Assembly: GCA_903829015.1 (NCBI GenBank)
Contig: CAIKOJ010000151.1
Coordinates: 62,001 to 126,000 of the forward strand
Source of the DNA: an uncultured Bacteroidota bacterium
GTDB lineage: Bacteria; Bacteroidota; Bacteroidia; Chitinophagales; Chitinophagaceae
Direction: 5' to 3'
Length of the DNA: 64,000 bases
In this document: positions 33,708 through 43,195 of the stretch, piece by piece
Position numbering within the stretch: position 1 is the stretch's first letter
How the letters are laid out: the number at the start of each line of letters is the position of its first letter
The notes under the pieces: model-generated
What the model saw: only the letters and a program-made list of their open reading frames with translations
What the model was told of the DNA's origin: nothing
Databases searched by the model: none
Position numbers and translations under genes: made by a program

Positions 33708-34346
33708 CTAGAATCCAAATTCCGTTACCGAAACATCATCTAGTATATGGTTGATGAATTCGTGATGGTTCTTCTCGTTGCCTTTTACTACCCAGGTACC
33801 GGTAATTGTATTGCCATTTTTCAATTGGGCGCGGCTTTTCACATTCAGGCTGTATTGTTTCATCAACAACTCATATTTATTGTGCTCTTTATTGTTATAG
33901 CCATACATGATCTTGTAGGTACGCAGCTGATTGTACCGTTCCAGAAAACGGTCGAAGAATGAAAAAAGGAACAAAACTGAAACGACCAGTACACCCCCCA
34001 ATATGGACGCAAAGTAATAGCCGCAGCCTATGCCCATACCCAGTGCCGCTGACAACCATATAGATGCTGCAGTGGTAATACCATTGACCCTGTTGTTGTC
34101 ACTTCTGAAAATAACACCGGCACCCAAAAAACCAATACCTACCACCACATTTGATGCTATCCTGTCGGGGTTGTTAAGTCCGCCTATAAATTTTGAAAAC
34201 ACCGTGAATAATGTGGCACCCAGGCAGATAAGTATAATGGTTCTGAATCCGGCAGATTTGCTTCTGAGTTCACGCTCAATGCCCACCGCACCACCAATGA
34301 CGATTGACAACAACAGTTTCAAAATCAATTCGTGATCCAGTTCCAT
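33708..34346 (-). CDS. MgtC/SapB family membrane protein
   Basis: The 212-residue protein has four N-terminal membrane helices with the MgtC signature GGAVGIERELRSKSAGFRT (residues 18-36) and ASNVVVGIGFLGAGVIF near residue 64, then a soluble C-terminal ACT-like domain. MgtC modulates the F1Fo ATPase and magnesium or phosphate homeostasis in Salmonella; non-pathogen homologues are of unknown role. No mgtA/B is next to it. It reads towards GH3 and is 48 nt downstream of the surface-antigen gene, probably co-transcribed. Confidence 0.92.
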   Translation of the reverse strand: MELDHELILKLLLSIVIGGAVGIERELRSKSAGFRTIILICLGATLFTVFSKFIGGLNNPDRIASNVVVGIGFLGAGVIFRSDNNRVNGITTAASIWLSAALGMGIGCGYYFASILGGVLVVSVLFLFSFFDRFLERYNQLRTYKIMYGYNNKEHNKYELLMKQYSLNVKSRAQLKNGNTITGTWVVKGNEKNHHEFINHILDDVSVTEFGF

Positions 34347-34394
34347 TCGATTTCAATTGATAATAGTAAATGTACGAAAAGCGACGCATGCAAG

Positions 34395-36251
34395 TTAATA
34401 GTTGTTCAGCTGCACCAGATCAGGAGCGGCGATAAAGTTGCTTGAGTAACGATATTTTATGTTTGCATTGACAATGACTTTAAATCCGCGCATATCCTCG
34501 GGGGCCACCGGAAAGAAATAAGCTCTCAGCTCGATTGTCTCAAATATCAAGTGCTCGTTCCTTGCCCTTACACCGCCGCCTACACTCGTGTAAAATGAAG
34601 ATTTTGAGAATGAGCCATGCTCAGGTGTGAGTAAAGACATATCTATGTAAGGAAATGGCGCAAACTGAAATCCAAGTATTTTGAACCGAAGAAAAAATTC
34701 CGTTTCAAGTTGCAGACTTATGCGTTGCCCCCCATATGCCGAATCAGATAAAAATCCTCTAAGGCCGTAAAAATTATTAATAGCGAGCGGTGCCGTTGTT
34801 ACCCTGTTATGTAGCTGCGTGTAACTGGCATTCACGTATTGCCTGATCTTGGTACTGTTCCAGAAGTGTATACGACTGAACAGAATGGCACCGAGCAGAA
34901 AACCGCCGTCCTGAATTTTGTTGTCATAAAGGAATCCGCCGGTGCGTAGATAGGCTTCGATAAAATCTCCTTTTGGGGTGGCTATATATTTTGTAGCGTT
35001 TAGACCAGCGTATACCCGCTCCAGATTGAGTTGTTTGTGCCAACCTGCCGTTACAGATACTTTATAACCATAAGGAAGATCTTCTGTGGTACCGAAACCA
35101 TATACGTACTGTGTTTTATAATAGTCTTGTCGGAACAAGGTGACCTGGGCCAGCAATGCCTGCGAGCTGTTATATATCGGATTGAATCTGTTGTTCACCT
35201 GAAAGGGTATCTTGGTAAAAAACCGATCATAATACCTTAGTGCCACAAACTTCCTGTCGCGTTTAGTATTAATTTCTGCTGTTATTTTTCTAATGCCCAG
35301 ATTATAGCCAGCCCACAGATCGAACATGTTGTATTTGTACTCGAATATGTTTGAGTCGGGCGTATTGTACGCGTTATGTGATTCATTGTGACTGATGGTG
35401 AGCCCCCCTGCAAATCTGGAATATGGCGAGGTAAGGCGTCTGTTCAACGAGACATACTCGGTTTCTTGTTCTTCCCGAGTATACTCGCTTTTGTTCATTA
35501 CGCTGTAGCCTGCTGTGCCATCTATAAATGAGTGCGCAATGTTTGTTTTACGGTACAAAGCACCGTACCCAAAATTGGGGCTGCGGTTATAGTCGTATAG
35601 CCCAGAAATTTCAACCCGCTGCCCCATACCTACAAAATTGGCATCATACAGATTGAGGTTAATGTGGTTGAGGCCGTCTGAAGCACCACCGCCGCCAATA
35701 CTAAACAGGTCTTTGGTATAAACGGTCACATCCACAGAATCGGGAAATCCCGGTACCTCATCTACAAGTATCCTCGCATCCTGAATAAACTCCAACGAAC
35801 GAATATGCCGTTCATTATCGGCTACCTTATAAGCGTTAAGAGGTGAATTTTCTTCAATGAACAGGTTATTTCTGACCACGAACTTGCGTGTAGTGTGATG
35901 TAGATGGCCACCAAATCTGGCTGCCCAGCTGGTTTCACGCCGGCTTGTATCATAAAACGATCGGTTGAATCCGTAGGGCTCAATATTTATATGCCTGATG
36001 ATCTTGCCCTGATAAGGGAGATAGGGATCTTCACTTTTACCGTTTAGGTAACTTTCATCTGTACTGGCATCGGGAGTACGGGTTACAGAATTCACCGCCT
36101 GCTGAAAAATATTGTTTACAAACTTGTTTTGCGTGAAATGTAGTTTCTTGAGGTCGAGAGTATCTGGCAGCTTGACTTCCTGGGCATGAAGCACCCCGGC
36201 GGCAAAACCGAATAAAAAAACGAATAATATGACTCTAGCGGGTTGCTGCAA
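34395..36251 (-). CDS. BamA/TamA-like outer-membrane surface antigen
   Basis: The 618-residue exported protein starts with a signal peptide (PARVILFVFLFGFAAGVLHAQ). Residues about 75-180 include YQGKIIRHINIEPYGF and FIQDARILVDEV-DSVDVTVYTKDLFS, a POTRA-like module, followed by an approximately 400-residue beta-barrel with amphipathic strands and FYGLRGFLSDSAYGGQRISL resembling the bacterial surface antigen (D15) motif. It could insert or translocate proteins or lipids at the outer membrane. The initiation codon is TTG at 36251; the stop upstream leaves no in-frame ATG before the signal peptide. Very close to mgtC downstream. Confidence 0.75.
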   Translation of the reverse strand: MQQPARVILFVFLFGFAAGVLHAQEVKLPDTLDLKKLHFTQNKFVNNIFQQAVNSVTRTPDASTDESYLNGKSEDPYLPYQGKIIRHINIEPYGFNRSFYDTSRRETSWAARFGGHLHHTTRKFVVRNNLFIEENSPLNAYKVADNERHIRSLEFIQDARILVDEVPGFPDSVDVTVYTKDLFSIGGGGASDGLNHINLNLYDANFVGMGQRVEISGLYDYNRSPNFGYGALYRKTNIAHSFIDGTAGYSVMNKSEYTREEQETEYVSLNRRLTSPYSRFAGGLTISHNESHNAYNTPDSNIFEYKYNMFDLWAGYNLGIRKITAEINTKRDRKFVALRYYDRFFTKIPFQVNNRFNPIYNSSQALLAQVTLFRQDYYKTQYVYGFGTTEDLPYGYKVSVTAGWHKQLNLERVYAGLNATKYIATPKGDFIEAYLRTGGFLYDNKIQDGGFLLGAILFSRIHFWNSTKIRQYVNASYTQLHNRVTTAPLAINNFYGLRGFLSDSAYGGQRISLQLETEFFLRFKILGFQFAPFPYIDMSLLTPEHGSFSKSSFYTSVGGGVRARNEHLIFETIELRAYFFPVAPEDMRGFKVIVNANIKYRYSSNFIAAPDLVQLNNY

Positions 36252-36431
36252 AAAGTATTCTTTGAAACAATGATAACGAAATCAACGTAAGCTTACAATA
36301 TTACAAGTAAACAACAGCAAAAACCATGCGCAACTACACAATGTAGCTGAAGACATGGATTTTAACTTTCCAGAAAATAAATACAAATCCTAAATCCAGG
36401 GTTCGGTGGGCGATGCACTTCACGGGAGTTT

Positions 36432-36476
36432 GATGGGCAATGCCCACCTCTATGAGACTTTGCCCTTTCAGGGCGG
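36432..36476 (+). repeat. Two-hairpin dispersed element, copy 2
   Basis: GATGGGC-AAT-GCCCACC (one mismatch) at 36432-36448 and GCCCT-TTC-AGGGC at 36462-36474, with the same 30-nt offset as at 10003. The 327-nt gap between the surface antigen and the GHL10 gene holds this element and, near 36550-36578, an AT-rich promoter region with a GGGGAGGA Shine-Dalgarno. Confidence 0.65.
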
Positions 36477-36578
36477 TCCATGATGATGTTTGTATTTTTA
36501 TGCATTTGATGGGACATATAATAGTTATTTTGGAAAAGTTTCCGATTCGTTAATTTCTCGTTATTTTGGGGAGGATTT

Positions 36579-38072
36579 ATGAGGCGTTTTAGTTTACTTT
36601 TTTTATTAGGTTTTTTAATTGCAGGCTCAACTTTTGGTCAGACACCCAAGCGTGAGTTTCGTGGAGCGTGGATTGCATCGGTGGCTAATATTGACTGGCC
36701 CTCGAAACCCGGCCTGCCTGCAATAGAGCAGCAACAGCAGTTCGTGCAACTTTTAGACAAACTGAAAGCGCTTGGCTGCAATGCGGTGATTGTGCAAATA
36801 CGCCCGGTATGCGATGCATTTTATAATTCTAAAATAGAACCATGGAGCCGCTATCTTACTGGCAGACAGGGTGAGCCACCGTTCCCATATTACGACCCGC
36901 TTATTTTTATGGTGGACGAGGCTCATAAGCGCAACATGGAGTTTCATGCGTGGTTTAATCCATACCGTGCACTTATGGACAGCAAGGTTAACAACAATCC
37001 GCCGTCTCATATTACCCGCAGGCACCCAGAGTGGACCATCAGCTACGGCGGCAAAACCTACCTTGACCCGGGCATACCCGAAGTGCGTGAATATGTAATA
37101 GGTGTGATCAGCGACGTAGTGAAACGCTATGACATTGATGCAGTGCATCTGGACGATTACTTCTATCCGTACCGCGTGCCGGGCAAGCCATTTGGCGATG
37201 CAAAAACATACTCCCGTTTTGGCAACGGCAAATCGCTGGATGACTGGCGGAGGGAGAATGTAAGCCTCTTCATATCATTGCTCAATACCAGCATCAAGCA
37301 GATAAAGCCAACGATGAAACTCGGCATTAGCCCGTTTGGTGTGTGGCGCAACAAAAGCAAAGACCCTGAAGGCTCTGATACCCATGGCGGCCAGACCAAC
37401 TACGACGACCTGTATGCCGATGTGCTGCTGTGGATGCAGAAAGGCTGGATAGACTATCTGATGCCACAACTTTATTGGGAGCACAACCACCACGCAGCAT
37501 CCTTTAACACACTTATGCCCTGGTGGTACGGCCACTGCTACAAGCGGCATATGTACTACGGCTTGGGCCTGTACCGTATGACGGATGCACGCAAAGGCCC
37601 CTGGACCAGCGCACACGAACTACTTTGGCAGCTGCGCGATATAAGGGAGCAATGCCCCAATACCGGCTACTGCTTTTACAGTGCAACCTGTTTTGACAAA
37701 ATACGCGGCCCGATAAAAGACAGCATACAAAACAGCTATGCAAAATACCCCGCACTGGTGCCGCCTATGGTATGGCTGGACAGTGTAGCTCCTGTGGCAC
37801 CTGTTCTAAGCATTACCACAAATAGTGAGGGTGCTGAACTGAGCTGGAAAGAACAAAACCCTACTAAGGAAACACTACGTTATGTTGTATACCGATTTAC
37901 CAACAATGAGCGCGTGAACCTGGACCGCAATGACCGGATCATATCTATACAACATACCACCGAATTCAAAGACACTGATATGCGGCACCGCGGCCACTGC
38001 ACTTATGTAGTTACCGCTCTGGACAGAATGTGGAATGAGAGCAAGGCGAGTAATATGGTGTCGGGGAATTAG
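36579..38072 (+). CDS. GHL10-family glycoside hydrolase (YngK-like)
   Basis: The 497-residue exported protein has a signal peptide (RRFSLLFLLGFLIAGSTFGQ) and a GHL10 (PF02638) TIM-barrel: KREFRGAWIASVANIDWP at residues 24-41, ALGCNAVIVQIRPVCDAFY near 64, EFHAWFNPYRA near 125, YDIDAVHLDDYFYPY near 185 and WIDYLMPQLYWE near 290. The acidic residues in LDDYF and QLYWE are catalytic candidates. Homologues act on cell-wall or peptidoglycan-derived glycans (DigH is a lytic-transglycosylase-product hydrolase). A fibronectin-like C-terminal domain (APVAPVLSITT...YVVYRF) follows from about residue 408. A strong Shine-Dalgarno GGGGAGGA precedes the ATG, rare in this genome. Confidence 0.9.
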   Translation: MRRFSLLFLLGFLIAGSTFGQTPKREFRGAWIASVANIDWPSKPGLPAIEQQQQFVQLLDKLKALGCNAVIVQIRPVCDAFYNSKIEPWSRYLTGRQGEPPFPYYDPLIFMVDEAHKRNMEFHAWFNPYRALMDSKVNNNPPSHITRRHPEWTISYGGKTYLDPGIPEVREYVIGVISDVVKRYDIDAVHLDDYFYPYRVPGKPFGDAKTYSRFGNGKSLDDWRRENVSLFISLLNTSIKQIKPTMKLGISPFGVWRNKSKDPEGSDTHGGQTNYDDLYADVLLWMQKGWIDYLMPQLYWEHNHHAASFNTLMPWWYGHCYKRHMYYGLGLYRMTDARKGPWTSAHELLWQLRDIREQCPNTGYCFYSATCFDKIRGPIKDSIQNSYAKYPALVPPMVWLDSVAPVAPVLSITTNSEGAELSWKEQNPTKETLRYVVYRFTNNERVNLDRNDRIISIQHTTEFKDTDMRHRGHCTYVVTALDRMWNESKASNMVSGN

Positions 38073-38183
38073 TAGTTAGTAATTAGTAGATAGTACTTAG
38101 TAGATAGGCGGGAGGCTATTGCAGAAAGTAGCAAGTGGTACGTACTTTGTTTAAAGTTTGGTTGATGAAGTTTTGAGCGTTGC

Positions 38184-38333
38184 CGGGAGACCTCTCCCGA
38201 GCAGCGCTCTTTCACTTGCGTTCACTCCAAAGGAGAGGTGAAGCAAAGCAGCCCTGCGAGCGTGAGGAAAAGGGTGATGTCTTTCCTGAGTTACGCTCGT
38301 TGACTTGCGTTCACTCCAAAGAGAGGAGAAGCA
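38184..38333 (+). repeat. Palindrome and 38-bp direct repeat in a 397-nt intergenic region
   Basis: CGGGAGA-CC-TCTCCCG forms a perfect dyad at 38184-38199. A 38-bp unit with ACTTGCGTTCACTCCAAAG and GAGAGG occurs at about 38207-38244 and again at 38296-38333 (89 bp apart, slightly diverged). A TAGTA-rich microsatellite (38073-38110) precedes them. No gene is visible between 38073 and 38469. Confidence 0.6.
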
Positions 38334-38469
38334 CAACAGAACTGAGTTAGGCAGCAAGCGCGAAGCAATAATCAGCTTGGGGACACAGTGATGTTGCGAC
38401 AAAACTCCTGAAATCTGTCTGCATTTTTAAATACCCCATCGTTACCTTTATCTTCAAAAAAAAAATTGC

Positions 38470-39264
38470 ATGAAAAATTTTGTCGCCATATGCGTGCTCT
38501 TTTTAGTGAGTGCAGCTGCCTTTTGCCAGGGTACAGATACTTTTGAAGTTCGTTTTGCCAAGCGGGTAATCAGCTTAAGCAAAGCTCATGAAGCCTATCT
38601 GGATAAGCTGATCAAGACCGGCAAAATAAAACCCGGACAGCAGTTGATGTTGCTGGGCTATGCCGACTACCGCGGTACACCTGAACACAACGATACAGTA
38701 TCTGCCGAGCGCGCCGGCAGTGTGCAGGCCTACTTGTTGTCTAAAGGGTTTAGCAAAAGTGATATAACCATGTGCGCGGGAAAGGGTCAGATACAACGCC
38801 CCGGTATGACTGGCGTGAATGGATATGCTCCAGATAGGAAAGTGCAGATAATAACGCAGGGGACTACCAAGATGGATATCAAAGAACTAAAGGTGAATGA
38901 GACAGTGAACCTGAAAAATATTTTCTTTGAAGGTGGCCTTCCCGACATTACTATGGCATCGATGCCGGAGCTGGAAAACCTGCTGAATTTTTTGAACGAG
39001 AACAAAAAAGTGACCTTGCAGATTGAAGGGCATGTATGCTGCAAGGGAATCACCACTGTAAATGAAGGCCCGTATAACAACGACCAGAAGTTATCTGAAC
39101 TGCGGGCAAAAGCCATACAAGACTATCTGGCCGCTAAAGGCATAAGCAAACAAAGAATGAAATATGTGGGTTACGGCACAACAAAACCTTTGATCTACCC
39201 AGCCACCACAGAAGCACAGCAGGCTCAAAACCGCAGGGTGGAGATCAGGATTCTGAGCAAGTAG
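38470..39264 (+). CDS. Exported protein with two tandem OmpA-like domains
   Basis: A 264-residue protein with signal peptide (KNFVAICVLFLVSAAAFCQG) and no beta-barrel. Two OmpA C-terminal-like peptidoglycan-binding modules follow: the first (residues about 25-130) has LLGYADYRGTPEHNDTVSAE and ERAGSVQAYLLSKG; the second (about 145-260) has LQIEGHVCCKGITT, KLSELRAKAIQDYLAAKGI and QNRRVEIRIL. The GH-D motif of classical OmpA is GYAD in the first and GHVC in the second, so the second may bind diaminopimelate poorly. It probably tethers something to the periplasmic cell wall. Start: ATG 38470 after a poly-A leader. Confidence 0.8.
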   Translation: MKNFVAICVLFLVSAAAFCQGTDTFEVRFAKRVISLSKAHEAYLDKLIKTGKIKPGQQLMLLGYADYRGTPEHNDTVSAERAGSVQAYLLSKGFSKSDITMCAGKGQIQRPGMTGVNGYAPDRKVQIITQGTTKMDIKELKVNETVNLKNIFFEGGLPDITMASMPELENLLNFLNENKKVTLQIEGHVCCKGITTVNEGPYNNDQKLSELRAKAIQDYLAAKGISKQRMKYVGYGTTKPLIYPATTEAQQAQNRRVEIRILSK

Positions 39265-39548
39265 TCATTTGCTTTTTAATACCCCCGTTTGTACTCAATA
39301 TTACCGCTTTAGTTATATACCCGTTGCTTCTTTGCTGGCTCGAAAGGGTACTTCTCTAATGAATCAGCAGCAAAAATGAAACGGTTCTGACATTTCAGGG
39401 ATTTGGAGAAACATGTGAAATATGTAACTCAAACACTCTATTGTGTAACGGGCAACCGTGCTTATACAAGCACCTTTACATCTGCTTTAGCCGAGTACCG
39501 ATCATCGGTTCTATCTGCTTAACGCTCAGTATTTTAATTCTGATAACG

Positions 39549-40580
39549 ATGCTAGAAGTAAAGAAACAAGGGGTGATATTGGAGAAAACAGATCTTGGCT
39601 TTGAGAACGAAGGTGTATTGAATCCAGCTGCTATAGATGATGGTGAATTCATTCATTTGTTTTACAGGGCTGTTAGTAAGGGCAATTTCTCGAGCATTGG
39701 CTATTGCAAATTAAAAGGACCATTGGTGGTAAAGGAGCGCCAGCATGCACCCGTGCTGGTTCCAGAGTTTCCTTATGAATCTCATGGCATTGAAGATCCC
39801 CGCATAGTGATGATCGATGATCTGTATTTCCTCACGTACAGTGCTTATGACGGTGTAAATGCGCTTGGCGCCTTGGCTGTATCAACTGACCTTATTCATT
39901 TTGAAAAGAAAGGATTAATTGTTCCCCAGATCAGCTATGATGTTTTTTGCCACATGGCTGGGGTAAATTGTAAAATCAACGAAAAATACATCCGCTATAA
40001 TGAAAACGGGAAGCTGGCGGAAAAAGAAGGCATAAAGGTGCTGATGTGGGATAAGAACGTGATCTTCTTTCCGGGTCGTATAAACGGGAAAATGTACTTC
40101 ATGCATAGAATAAAGCCCGACATACAAATAGCATCGATCAACGAACTGACCGACATAACTCCAGAATTCTGGGACAAATACTTCCTGCACTTTGAGGAAA
40201 AAATACTGATGACTGCCATGTATGAGCACGAAGTAAGTTACATAGGCGGCGGTTGCCCACCTATAAAAACAAACGAAGGCTGGCTGCTTATTTATCATGG
40301 CGTACACGATACGCTTGAGGGATATGTTTACTCGGCATGTGCTTCTTTGCTGGACCTTGAAAACCCAACAAAAGAACTTGCCCGACTGCCATATCCGTTG
40401 TTTCAGCCCGATCAGCGGTGGGAGCAGATAGGTGAGGTGAGCAACGTTTGTTTCCCGACCGGAGCCATAGAGCATGACGATACACTATACATTTATTACG
40501 GTGCGGCCGATGAGCAGATAGCTTGTGCATCAGTGAGCATGAAATCATTATTAAGCGAGCTATTGATAAACAAACTGTAA
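39549..40580 (+). CDS. Glycoside hydrolase/phosphorylase family GH130
   Basis: A 343-residue five-bladed propeller of GH130: GFENEGVLNPAAI at residues 18-30 (Asn/Pro substrate strand), HGIEDPRIVMID near 78-90 with the catalytic Asp, and GGGCPPIKT near 234 with YIYYGAADEQIACA at the end. GH130 enzymes phosphorolyse or hydrolyse beta-mannosides, for example mannosyl-glucose or beta-1,2-oligomannan. ATG 39549 is chosen, the upstream frame adding only non-family residues; a GATAA region precedes it. The stop is one base from the start of the GT4-fusion gene, so the two form an operon. No signal peptide, so it acts in the cytoplasm. Confidence 0.9.
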   Translation: MLEVKKQGVILEKTDLGFENEGVLNPAAIDDGEFIHLFYRAVSKGNFSSIGYCKLKGPLVVKERQHAPVLVPEFPYESHGIEDPRIVMIDDLYFLTYSAYDGVNALGALAVSTDLIHFEKKGLIVPQISYDVFCHMAGVNCKINEKYIRYNENGKLAEKEGIKVLMWDKNVIFFPGRINGKMYFMHRIKPDIQIASINELTDITPEFWDKYFLHFEEKILMTAMYEHEVSYIGGGCPPIKTNEGWLLIYHGVHDTLEGYVYSACASLLDLENPTKELARLPYPLFQPDQRWEQIGEVSNVCFPTGAIEHDDTLYIYYGAADEQIACASVSMKSLLSELLINKL

Positions 40581-40581
40581 A

Positions 40582-42981
40582 ATGAATACGGAAACAGGCA
40601 ATACTGTTCACACAGATACCTTGGGCACCTGGATAAGTATTTCAGGTGAAGAAGCGGGTGATACCGGAAATGTAAACGAGTCGCTGCCCGGCATTCTGTT
40701 CATTACAAGCTACCCGCCAAGGGAATGTGGAATTGCTACTTACTCTCAGGATCTGATACTGGCATTGAACAACAGGTTCAACAACTCATTCTGCATAAGT
40801 GTTTGTGCGCTGGAGACAGATACCGAGCAGCATACCTATTCTGAAGACGTACAATACACGCTCAATACAGATGATGCTTCGGATTTCGACGATATAGCGG
40901 GTTGTATCAATAACGACTCCTCGATCCGAATTGTTTTGATACAACACGAGTTCGGGCTTTTTAAGAATAACGAACAAAAGTTCCGAGAGTTTTTAAGGGT
41001 GCTTACCAAGCCGCTTATTGTGGTGTTTCATACTATATTGCCCAACCCTGATGCACTGCTAAAAATGGCTGTAGTGCAAATAGCAGATGCCGCACAATGC
41101 CTGATCGTAATGACCAATTCATCGGCTGAGATATTGACCAATCAGTACGATATCCCACCCTCCCAAATAGCCGTAATACCACACGGCACCCATCTGGTAC
41201 CACATGCCGACAAATCTGTTTTAAAAACAAAATACCAGATGGCCGGCAGAAAAGTACTTGCCACCTTCGGTCTGCTCAGCTCAGGAAAAAGCATTGAAAC
41301 TACACTTGAAGCCTTACCCTCCATAGTGCAAAATGACCCCTCGGTGCTCTTTCTCATTATTGGCAAAACGCATCCTACCATTGTAAAGAATGAAGGAGAA
41401 CGGTACCGGGAAATGCTTATTGCAAAGGTCGATGAACTGCAGCTGCATGATAACGTCTTATTTATCAACCAGTTTCTGCCACTGCCGCAGCTGCTCGAAT
41501 ACCTGCAGCTTACCGATATTTATTTGTTCACTTCCAAAGACCCTCACCAGGCGGTCAGCGGCACATTCTCTTATGCTATCAGCTGTGGCTGCCCTATTAT
41601 ATCCACCCCTATACCCCATGCCTGCGAAGTGCTGCGTAATGACACTGGGCTGATCATTGATTTTAACAATGCCGCGCAATTGTCTGATGCTGTAAATACT
41701 TTGCTCAGAGATGAGGAAAAACAACAGCATATGATCTCAAACGGTCTGCATAGAATGGCATCGACAGCGTGGGAAAATGCAGCCATTGCCCACGCACTAC
41801 TTTTTGAAAAAAACAGTATTGTACACATTGCGCTCAACTACAGCATACCCGAAATTAATCTGGACCATGTGAAAAAGCTAACTACCGGTTTCGGCATCAT
41901 TCAGTTTTCTAAGTTAAATCAACCTGATCTTTCATCCGGTTATACACTGGATGATAATGCACGGGCACTGATAGCCATGTGCCAGTATCTGGAATTAACA
42001 AAAGATGCGGCATCCATTGCCCACATCAAAACATATCTTGCCTTCATAAAATATTGTCAGCTGCCCGATGGACGCTTTCTGAATTATGTAGATGAAAACA
42101 GACATTTCACCAGCCAGAATAAAGATGCCAACCTCGCAGATTCCAATGGGCGGGCAATTTGGGCATTGGGCTACTTAGTATCTTTTGCCCATCTACTACC
42201 TGCTGCTATGGTGCAGGAAGCCGATGAAATGATGCAGCAGGCGCTGACTGTTGCAGAAAAGCTGCATTCTACGCGGGCTATGGCATTTATAATAAAAGGC
42301 TTGTACTACTACAATATGGAAACCGGCAACCAAACCCACCGGGACTTGATCGTACTATTTGCAGACAGGCTGGTACAGATGTATAAACACGAAGCGATTG
42401 AAAAATGGAGGTGGTTTGAAAGCTACCTCACCTACGGCAACAGCCTTTTATCTGAAGCCATGCTCTGTGCTTGGCTGGCTACAGGCAATAGGGAGTACAG
42501 GAACATAGCCAAACTGTCATTTGATTTTCTGCTGTCAAAAACCTTTAGGGATCACAAAATAATAGCGATCTCCAATAAGTACTGGATGGTACGGGGTAAC
42601 GAAAAAGAACATCAGCCTGCGGGCGGGGAGCAACCTATTGAAATTGCTTATACAATATTGGCTTTGGATAAGTTCATTCAGGTTTTTGGCGATAAGGATT
42701 ACGCTGATAAACTGCGTGTTGGTTTTAGCTGGTTCTTAGGCAACAACCACCTGCACCAGGTAATTTACAACCCATGCACAGGCGGATGTTATGATGGGCT
42801 TGAAGAATCTTATGTGAATCTGAACCAGGGTGCTGAATCAACGCTTAGTTACCTGATATCAAGGCTGGTAGTTGAAAAGAATAAGGTTGCGGTTAAAGAG
42901 AAACCAGTGCAGCCTTTTCGATTTATCAATGCAAAAACATCCGACAGAACTGAGCCGGCAGGCTACGGTATACTTGCCTGA
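40582..42981 (+). CDS. GT4 glycosyltransferase fused to a C-terminal alpha/alpha-toroid domain
   Basis: A 799-residue two-part protein. Residues about 35-430 are a GT-B fold GT4 transferase: CGIATYSQDLILAL near 50, VIPHGTHLVPH near 199 and AVSGTFSYAISCGCPIIS near 323. Residues about 445-775 form an (alpha/alpha)6-toroid-like domain typical of glycosidases or epimerases: GYTLDDNARALIAMCQY near 452, LPDGRFLNYVDE near 493, LADSNGRAIWALGYL near 515, GLEESYVNLNQGAESTL near 748. The fusion suggests synthesis coupled to trimming of a mannose-containing oligosaccharide. It is co-translated with GH130 (stop TAA, one base, ATG). No signal peptide. Confidence 0.85.
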   Translation: MNTETGNTVHTDTLGTWISISGEEAGDTGNVNESLPGILFITSYPPRECGIATYSQDLILALNNRFNNSFCISVCALETDTEQHTYSEDVQYTLNTDDASDFDDIAGCINNDSSIRIVLIQHEFGLFKNNEQKFREFLRVLTKPLIVVFHTILPNPDALLKMAVVQIADAAQCLIVMTNSSAEILTNQYDIPPSQIAVIPHGTHLVPHADKSVLKTKYQMAGRKVLATFGLLSSGKSIETTLEALPSIVQNDPSVLFLIIGKTHPTIVKNEGERYREMLIAKVDELQLHDNVLFINQFLPLPQLLEYLQLTDIYLFTSKDPHQAVSGTFSYAISCGCPIISTPIPHACEVLRNDTGLIIDFNNAAQLSDAVNTLLRDEEKQQHMISNGLHRMASTAWENAAIAHALLFEKNSIVHIALNYSIPEINLDHVKKLTTGFGIIQFSKLNQPDLSSGYTLDDNARALIAMCQYLELTKDAASIAHIKTYLAFIKYCQLPDGRFLNYVDENRHFTSQNKDANLADSNGRAIWALGYLVSFAHLLPAAMVQEADEMMQQALTVAEKLHSTRAMAFIIKGLYYYNMETGNQTHRDLIVLFADRLVQMYKHEAIEKWRWFESYLTYGNSLLSEAMLCAWLATGNREYRNIAKLSFDFLLSKTFRDHKIIAISNKYWMVRGNEKEHQPAGGEQPIEIAYTILALDKFIQVFGDKDYADKLRVGFSWFLGNNHLHQVIYNPCTGGCYDGLEESYVNLNQGAESTLSYLISRLVVEKNKVAVKEKPVQPFRFINAKTSDRTEPAGYGILA

Positions 42982-43010
42982 CGTAGGGGAAATCAGCCAA
43001 TCTACGAACA

Positions 43011-43039
43011 AAGCAGAGCGACCATAAATCGCTCTGCTT
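43011..43039 (+). terminator. Hairpin after the GH130-GT4 operon
   Basis: A perfect 11-bp stem AAGCAGAGCGA/TCGCTCTGCTT with a 7-nt loop lies 30 nt past the stop. The following TTCATTATAG has no clear T-run, so termination efficiency is uncertain. Confidence 0.65.
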
Positions 43040-43195
43040 CATTATAGTGTCACTTTCAGAGTTACTGCTTCGAAAAACGACTATACAAATGAGATTGACC
43101 GCTTGACGCCGTGATAAAATAACTGCCTGTTGCCGAATTGGTATGAAAAACATTGTTTATGGTAGCACTCATGTGGCGTTATTTGGTTCAGCCTG

